This document shows, in pieces, positions 43,927 to 48,354 of a stretch of DNA of 48,354 nucleotides; positions within the stretch are counted from its first letter, which is position 1; each line of letters starts with the position of its first letter. Origin of the DNA: a bacterium. GTDB lineage: Bacteria; Moduliflexota; Moduliflexia; Moduliflexales; JAUQPW01. The DNA lies in assembly GCA_030550175.1 (NCBI GenBank), contig JAUQPW010000037.1, positions 1 to 48,354 of the forward strand, read 5' to 3'. Under the pieces are notes generated by a model. That model worked only from the letters and a program-made list of their open reading frames with translations, had not been told where the DNA came from and ran no database searches. A program made the translations under genes and the position numbers.

Positions 43927-45533
43927 CAGCCAATACAGCAAAAAAGAGTTCGGTCCGAGGAGCCAACATCGGTAATTTTACTCAAAGCTGGCAACCCAGC
44001 GCCAATCCTTGGCTTATCGCGGTGTCTGTTATGCTTGCTACCTTTATGGAGGTTCTGGATACCTCCATTGCCAATGTGGCATTACCGCATATTGCAGGCA
44101 ATCTCTCGGCCAGCATTGATGAATCCATGTGGGTCTTAACCAGTTACCTGGTCTCCAATGCGATTATCCTGCCGGCAACGGGTTGGTTAAGTAATTTCTT
44201 TGGTCGCAAGCGGTTCTTAATGGCCTGTATTGTTTTGTTTACGCTCTCCTCTCTAGCCTGCGGTTTTGCCATGAATTTGGGTATGCTGGTCTTTGCACGG
44301 ATTATTCAAGGAGCCGGGGGAGGTGCTTTACAGCCCATTGCCCAGGCTATTTTGTTAGAAAGCTTTCCACCGGCCAGGCGCGGAGCAGCCATGGCGGTAT
44401 TCGGCTTGGGGGTTGTAGTTGCACCGATTATCGGTCCGACTCTGGGAGGATGGATCACCGATAATTATTCGTGGCGATGGGTTTTTTATATTAATTTCCC
44501 GGTTGGAGTTCTGGCCATCTTGATGACCCAGGCGTTTGTCGAGGACCCTCCTTATATCAAGAAATCAGTCCATGGCCGAGTCGATTATGTCGGATTCGGA
44601 CTCATGGCCATCTGGCTGGCAACCCTTCAAATTTTACTGGATAAGGGACAGCAAGAAGACTGGTTTGCAGCTATATGGATTCGCTGGTTTGCCTTCCTCT
44701 CTGTTATTTCAATGATTGCCTTTATCCTTTGGGAGCTTCGATCCAGGGAGCCTATCGTCAACCTGCGTATTTTGACCAATCGTAACTTTGCCTTTGGCAC
44801 ATTACTGATAACCATGGTAGGTATGGTACTTTACAGCACGCTTGCACTGCTACCTCTGTTTTTACAAAATTTAATGGGCTATCCGGCACTTCAAAGCGGT
44901 ATGGCGATAAGCCCACGGGGACTTGGTGCCATGTTATCTATGATCATTGTGGGTCGTGTCATAGGTCTCGTAGACAACCGATTCCTTATCGGTGGGGGCT
45001 TTGCAATACTTGCTTTCTCGGTATTTTCACTCGGTCATATCAACCTGGATATCGGGATGGCGAGTGTAGTATGGCCGAATATCATCAACGGTTTAGCCAT
45101 GGGCTTCATTTTTGTTCCACTATCCACAATGGCCATGGGAACTTTACCCAATGAGCAAATAGGTAATGCAACGGGTATCTTTAATTTGATGCGTAATATC
45201 GGAGGTAGTATTGGAATTTCGGTTGTGACCACATTACTTTCACGTAGCGCCCAAATTCACCAGGCGATTTTGGTTTCCCATTTGACGCCTTATGATCCGG
45301 AGTTCCAGCAGCGACTTCATGTCCTGCAGGGAACCCTTACTTCCCAGGTGGGTCCGGTTGCAGCAGTTCAAGGGGCCTATGGCATGATCTACGGTACTCT
45401 CGTCAAGCAGGCTACATTACTGGCATTTGTAGATAATTTCCGGCTGATGAGCCTGTTATGCCTCCTCTGTATCCCTCTGGTTTTGCCCCTTAAAAAGGTC
45501 GGTAGGAGAAGCAGCCCATCGGCTCTACACTAA
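43923..45533 (+). CDS. EmrB/QacA-type multidrug transporter (MFS, DHA2 family)
   Basis: Proton-coupled drug exporter of 536 residues with about 14 hydrophobic segments. Motifs: LDTSIANVALPHIAGNL in TM1, GWLSNFFGRKRF (motif A), GPTLGGWITDNYSWRW (motif C region) and ARIIQGAGGGALQPIAQAI. Overlap with the membrane fusion gene by four bases gives coupled translation. With MarR upstream it forms a typical regulated tripartite efflux system; no outer-membrane gene is adjacent. Confidence 0.95.
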   Translation: MTANTAKKSSVRGANIGNFTQSWQPSANPWLIAVSVMLATFMEVLDTSIANVALPHIAGNLSASIDESMWVLTSYLVSNAIILPATGWLSNFFGRKRFLMACIVLFTLSSLACGFAMNLGMLVFARIIQGAGGGALQPIAQAILLESFPPARRGAAMAVFGLGVVVAPIIGPTLGGWITDNYSWRWVFYINFPVGVLAILMTQAFVEDPPYIKKSVHGRVDYVGFGLMAIWLATLQILLDKGQQEDWFAAIWIRWFAFLSVISMIAFILWELRSREPIVNLRILTNRNFAFGTLLITMVGMVLYSTLALLPLFLQNLMGYPALQSGMAISPRGLGAMLSMIIVGRVIGLVDNRFLIGGGFAILAFSVFSLGHINLDIGMASVVWPNIINGLAMGFIFVPLSTMAMGTLPNEQIGNATGIFNLMRNIGGSIGISVVTTLLSRSAQIHQAILVSHLTPYDPEFQQRLHVLQGTLTSQVGPVAAVQGAYGMIYGTLVKQATLLAFVDNFRLMSLLCLLCIPLVLPLKKVGRRSSPSALH

Positions 45534-45851
45534 ACTCCTCCAGGTAGATCCTGGTAATCCTCTGTTTAATCTGGATCAGATACCCTTCCATAGTGAACAA
45601 CTCTCATGCCTGCCGGCAGGCAGGCGTAAACCCCCTTAAGCTGAATTAAACCAATGGTTTCTATTATCCAAAATAAATATATCTGGTATCAAATTTGCTG
45701 AGTCAATCCCATGGGCTTATAGAGTCCGGCTTTTTTAGGTACTTGCTAAGTACCTGTTCTGATGTGCCTCCCTTACCGAATTATACAGACATTATCCGAT
45801 GTATTCAAATCTTCCCTTTCTTATTTTTTAATGCCGATAGCCACTTTATGT

Positions 45852-45968
45852 TTAATGGTTATGAATATGCACGGTGGTAGCAACATTCTGACCATTCACT
45901 ACTTTATACTTTAAGTTCACATGCTCTCCGACTCTAATATCCGCAATGGTTCCTGGCCGATTATTTTG
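45852..45968 (-). pseudogene. Fragment resembling the end of a small exported protein (DUF5666-like)
   Basis: The minus frame reads GTIADIRVGEHVNLKYKVVN and GQNVATTVHIHNH before TAA. This resembles the repeated end of small periplasmic proteins with IKVGDKVTVKY-type motifs. A stop at 45969-45971 cuts it off upstream and no start is seen, so it is a remnant at most. Confidence 0.35.
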
Positions 45969-46338
45969 TTAGCTATAAGATATGGGTCTGATTGGTAACC
46001 AGGATAGAAACATCATTGCACAAGGAGGACTATTTTATTCCCCATGGAAATTAACTTATCAAGGCAGACTGGGATGGATAAATATAGAGGAAGGTAAACA
46101 AGCAAGGAGCCATGACTCCACCCCTCTTACTGAATTGGTGTATGAATAAGACCTCCCCTCTTACACCATTAAGCAAGAGCTGTACCATGGAACTCCTGTA
46201 GCAGGGGTTATCAGGACCGTCTGGAAAGGGGGGTTATATTCTCAGGTCTTGCTGTCATAGTTTAATGACAATTCACTTGGCATTTGAGTAAGATTCCCCT
46301 TGGAACCTAAGGAAATTGAGGCTGTAATTTTTCAAGTC

Positions 46339-46410
46339 TTGACAAAAGAATTAAAATTAAATAGTTAATTTTGAAGAGTTCTCAGTCAGTCCTGGTACAA
46401 AGCTTGTACC
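46339..46410 (+). promoter_or_regulatory. Promoter-like sequence with a hairpin downstream, no gene
   Basis: TTGACA (46339-46344), 17 bases, TAGTTA (46362-46367). About 27 bases further lies a perfect 7-bp stem, GGTACAA-AGC-TTGTACC (46394-46410). No reading frame follows on this strand before 46970. It could produce a short RNA, or be chance in A+T-rich DNA. Confidence 0.25.
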
Positions 46411-46469
46411 CTTATAACAGGATAAGCAAAAATATCCTTCAAAGCTATTAGCTGGATAGGATTTACAGA

Positions 46470-46808
46470 TTAGGAACATCCTGGCCCCTTAACTTCCCTC
46501 GCAGCCGTATCGGCAGGAAGAAGACTTGCCAGGAACCCTTGGGGGTCCGCCTGATACGCATCGATAAAGGTTTGAAGTTGCTTAAGAACCTTCTCCCGGG
46601 TGGAGAGTCCATATCGATAAATATCCATGGGACCTACGAGCTTGAGATAATAATGATTACCTACATCATATTGGGTGGAACAGGCACTAGGTTTATGGGC
46701 AATTCTAAGCAGGTTACCAAAGGTTTCTGCAAACTTGGCAAGTATAGGTTCCTTGTGAAGATCACGGGGAATTTCCGGAAATCTGGCAATTAATTCCTGA
46801 ACCGTCAT
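46470..46808 (-). CDS. Hypothetical protein, 112 aa
   Basis: Start supported by GGGAGGA six bases upstream. The product starts TVQELIARFPEIPRDLHKEP and is helical, with a central KLVGPMDIYRYGLSTREKV segment. There is no signal peptide or membrane segment; two cysteines, at SACS and at the second-last residue. I do not recognise the family. It stands alone between two non-coding stretches. Confidence 0.6.
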   Translation of the reverse strand: MTVQELIARFPEIPRDLHKEPILAKFAETFGNLLRIAHKPSACSTQYDVGNHYYLKLVGPMDIYRYGLSTREKVLKQLQTFIDAYQADPQGFLASLLPADTAAREVKGPGCS

Positions 46809-46969
46809 AGGTGTCCTCCCTTCTAGGTAAAAAGAGTCTTTATTTGCTTTTAAAAATTTCTTACTTGATTTATTTTATCCAACGTGAGAGAAAAGTCAAG
46901 AGTCCGTTAGACTTCCTCTCAACCCGAAAAGGGTAGACGATGATGAAACCTATGAAGGAGTAATTTTGT

Positions 46970-47203
46970 ATGGATTCTCTAGACAAAAATGTAAAACAGA
47001 GGGTCAGCATTCTTTATACTAATTATCGGGGTGAAACGGCTGTGAGAAAAATTATACCTCGTCAAATTTGGTTTGGAAAAACCCAATGGCATCCTGAAGA
47101 ACAGTGGTTTTTGGATGCTTTTGATATTGAAAAACAAGCAGAAAGAAAATTTGCAATGAAAGATATAAAAGCCTGGTTTGTGGAGAAGGAACGATTTATA
47201 TAG
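46970..47203 (+). CDS. Conserved-looking small protein, 77 aa
   Basis: Start supported by AAGGAG nine bases upstream. The pattern VSILYTNYRGETAVRKIIP, then IWFGKTQWHPEEQWFLDAFD and ERKFAMKDIKAWF is of a short family I have seen widely in bacteria and phage-like elements, without assigned function. It is somewhat like the end of WYL-domain proteins, but far shorter. It lies alone in a gene-poor region. Confidence 0.7.
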   Translation: MDSLDKNVKQRVSILYTNYRGETAVRKIIPRQIWFGKTQWHPEEQWFLDAFDIEKQAERKFAMKDIKAWFVEKERFI

Positions 47204-47263
47204 AACCGTTGTTACGGTGCGACAGCATTTCGCAGATTTAATAAGCTATCCCCATTTCCTAAG

Positions 47264-47440
47264 TTATCTTGTAACTTCTTCATCGTTTGTTTCCATATTG
47301 AACCATGTACGAATCTGGCCTTGTTCATTAACCAACTCAATTGCCCGATGCAGAGGACCTGGGAAACTCTTTGCGAAGCATCGGGCCGAAATTGGGTCGC
47401 GATCAGGATAACTCGTTAATATCTGTGTAAATCTCCACAC
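47264..47440 (-). CDS. Small open frame, 58 aa, overlapping the end of the coiled-coil gene
   Basis: From a GTG at 47440 the frame runs to TAA at 47264-47266, in a different phase from the gene above, whose last 38 bases it overlaps. The product looks protein-like (SFPGPLHRAIELVNEQGQ, IRTWFNMETNDEEVTR), which the plus-strand frame there does not. No clear ribosome binding site; coupling to the upstream stop is possible. It may also be the remnant of a larger gene. The family is not recognised. Confidence 0.4.
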   Translation of the reverse strand: MWRFTQILTSYPDRDPISARCFAKSFPGPLHRAIELVNEQGQIRTWFNMETNDEEVTR

Positions 47441-48260
47441 CTAACTCTCGGGCCAACTCTTGAGTACCCGCCTCCACATGGGGCGCAATAATCAACTTGC
47501 GATCCACCTGCCGACCGGTCTTCCGCGTGTAAAAAGCTACTTTCTTGTTAAACCCTGCCGTATGCTCCCGATCTATAGAAGACTTGATCTCGGCCACAAT
47601 GAGCTTACCATCTTTGACCAAAATGTCCAGTTCGATTTGCTCGGGATATCCCAGAGCTTCTCCCGTTGGGTCCTTGACAGAGAATCGTTCCGTAGAGAAG
47701 CCCACCTCTTGAAGAATCGCCCGCAGGCCTTCACGGAAGGCCTCTTCGGCCTGCAAGCCCCATCTGGCTCCCAGAGCACCCATTTGGGCATAGAAGGTAC
47801 GGCTGAATTTGGTTTGAACCTCTGTGAGTTCTCTAACAGCCTGCTCGGTTCGCTGCTGAGCCTCAGCCAACTCCCGAACCACTCCCCTCAAGTCCTCAAG
47901 ACCCTGCTCGGTTCGCTGCTGAGCCTCAGCCAACTCCCGAACCACTCCCCTCAAGTCCTCAAGACCCTGCTCGGTTCGTTGCTGAGCCTCGGCTAACTCT
48001 CGAACCTGAAGTTCGGTTCGCTGCTGAGCCTCGGCCAACTCTCGAACCTGAAGTTCGGTTCGTTGCTGAGCCTCGGCTAACTCCTGAACCCGATGCTCGG
48101 TTCGCTGCTGAGCCTCGGCTAACTCCTGAACCACCGCTCTGAGTTCGATAAAGTCAGCCCTGGTAACCTGTAGCTCTTCTTTAAGTGCATCCACCAGCCG
48201 AGCCATCGGCACTCGAAGCTCTGGTGGAAAAGATTCTAAAAGCTCTGTAAGGGTAGACAT
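47403..48260 (-). CDS. Coiled-coil protein with a nuclease-like C-terminal domain (DUF3782-like)
   Basis: 285 residues. The N-terminal 140 are a heptad coiled coil made of 14- and 21-residue repeats based on ELAEAQQRTE. The C-terminal domain (about 155-285) has RWGLQAEEAFREGL, ELDILVKDGKLIVAEIKSS and RKLIIAPHVEAGTQELARE. The Asp and the E-x-K of that central motif match the PD-(D/E)XK nuclease core, so a DNA-related role is possible but not shown. The coiled-coil length is set by DNA repeats and probably varies between strains. Confidence 0.75.
   Translation of the reverse strand: MSTLTELLESFPPELRVPMARLVDALKEELQVTRADFIELRAVVQELAEAQQRTEHRVQELAEAQQRTELQVRELAEAQQRTELQVRELAEAQQRTEQGLEDLRGVVRELAEAQQRTEQGLEDLRGVVRELAEAQQRTEQAVRELTEVQTKFSRTFYAQMGALGARWGLQAEEAFREGLRAILQEVGFSTERFSVKDPTGEALGYPEQIELDILVKDGKLIVAEIKSSIDREHTAGFNKKVAFYTRKTGRQVDRKLIIAPHVEAGTQELARELGVEIYTDINELS
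47832..48125. repeat. 42-bp and 63-bp tandem repeats in the coiled-coil gene
   Basis: Two adjacent 63-bp units at 47841-47903 and 47904-47966 are identical. Further 42-bp units, each starting with a GTTCG(C/T)TGCTGAGCCTC-type block, extend to 48125. All keep the reading frame. Confidence 0.85.
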
Positions 48261-48354
48261 AGGTTAGAAGCCTTCTTTTTTCTTTCCGAATTCTCAGGAC
48301 CCCATGGCAATCGCCAACCCTGGAAGCCATCTTTTAATGGATGTACAAGCCTGG

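Larger units (their letters stand above)
45534..46469. other. 936-bp region with no complete gene
   Basis: It holds a perfect 16-bp palindrome TGCCTGCCGGCAGGCA (45607-45622), a hairpin AGGTACTT-GCT-AAGTACCT (45737-45755), a protein-like remnant on the minus strand (45852-45968) and an isolated promoter-like sequence (46339-46367). A 61-codon open frame at 45695-45880 lacks a ribosome binding site and is not supported. Confidence 0.5.

Noticed and set aside
45737..45755. Hairpin AGGTACTT-GCT-AAGTACCT as a terminator of emrB
   Set aside because: The T-run precedes the stem on the plus strand and it lies about 200 bases past the gene.
45695..45880. 61-codon plus-strand open frame in the gene-poor region
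   Set aside because: No ribosome binding site; the opposite strand in its last part carries a better protein-like remnant.
47460..47996. 178-codon plus-strand frame with repeats
   Set aside because: Antisense of the coiled-coil gene; its apparent repeats come from the same tandem DNA repeats.
47832..48125. Regularly spaced repeats as a CRISPR array
   Set aside because: Units are contiguous without unique spacers and lie in a coding frame.

Overview
The window looks like a chromosomal segment of a deep-branching Gram-negative bacterium. The evidence is an outer-membrane TolC-type protein, lipoprotein and Tat signals, an EmrAB-type efflux pair, and the supercluster pheA-hisC-aroF-aroA-aroK-aroC-cmk-plsC-rpsA-sppA, whose order recalls Desulfobacterota and Methylomirabilota (NC10). 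I cannot fix the phylum; base composition is moderate and coding density is high. No tRNA, rRNA, CRISPR array or insertion-sequence transposase was seen.

Layout. (1) 1-1030: a G+C-rich small gene in the opposite frame of a long open frame, followed by a palindromic element and the C-terminal third of a haloalkane dehalogenase (a broken gene). (2) 1036-11800, all on the minus strand: aromatic amino acid synthesis (PheA, HisC-type aminotransferase, DAHP synthase, AroA, AroK, AroC) running into Cmk, PlsC, ribosomal protein S1 and the protease SppA. (3) 12046-13820: an orphan Tat-exported solute-binding protein and a frameshifted Uma2-type pseudogene. (4) 13890-28161, minus strand: cysS, rlmB, a TolC-family protein with a long repetitive linker, a TPR membrane protein, a zinc alcohol dehydrogenase, tenA, argH, a large fibronectin lipoprotein and lysA. 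(5) 28554-32798, minus strand: a cupin plus a partial chemosensory set (CheW, CheR, a HEAT-repeat protein and a receiver domain lacking its phosphoacceptor). (6) 33006-36359: a CobD-like decarboxylase, a small six-cysteine protein and gltX. (7) 36911-41382, plus strand: a form-II aerobic CO-dehydrogenase-like molybdenum hydroxylase (small, large, FAD subunits and a CoxG-like protein). (8) 41699-45533, plus strand: a MarR regulator with an inverted repeat over its own promoter, followed by an EmrA/EmrB efflux pair. (9) 45534-48354: a gene-poor stretch with small hypothetical genes and a coiled-coil/nuclease-like protein built on 42- and 63-bp tandem repeats.

The strongest unexplained signal is a family of short inverted-repeat elements at many gene junctions. 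Each arm is a degenerate tandem of 7-bp words (8-bp in G+C-rich members). The word differs from locus to locus, but arm pairing is kept. Copies supply start codons or terminal codons (aroK, hisC, cmk, lysA), and one copy lies in frame inside rlmB. This resembles the heptameric STRR sequences of cyanobacteria and the in-frame palindromic elements of Rickettsia, but the word-swapping pattern looks distinctive. A second, G+C-rich REP-like palindrome family is also present.

All identifications come from reading motifs and gene order by eye; no database search was run.
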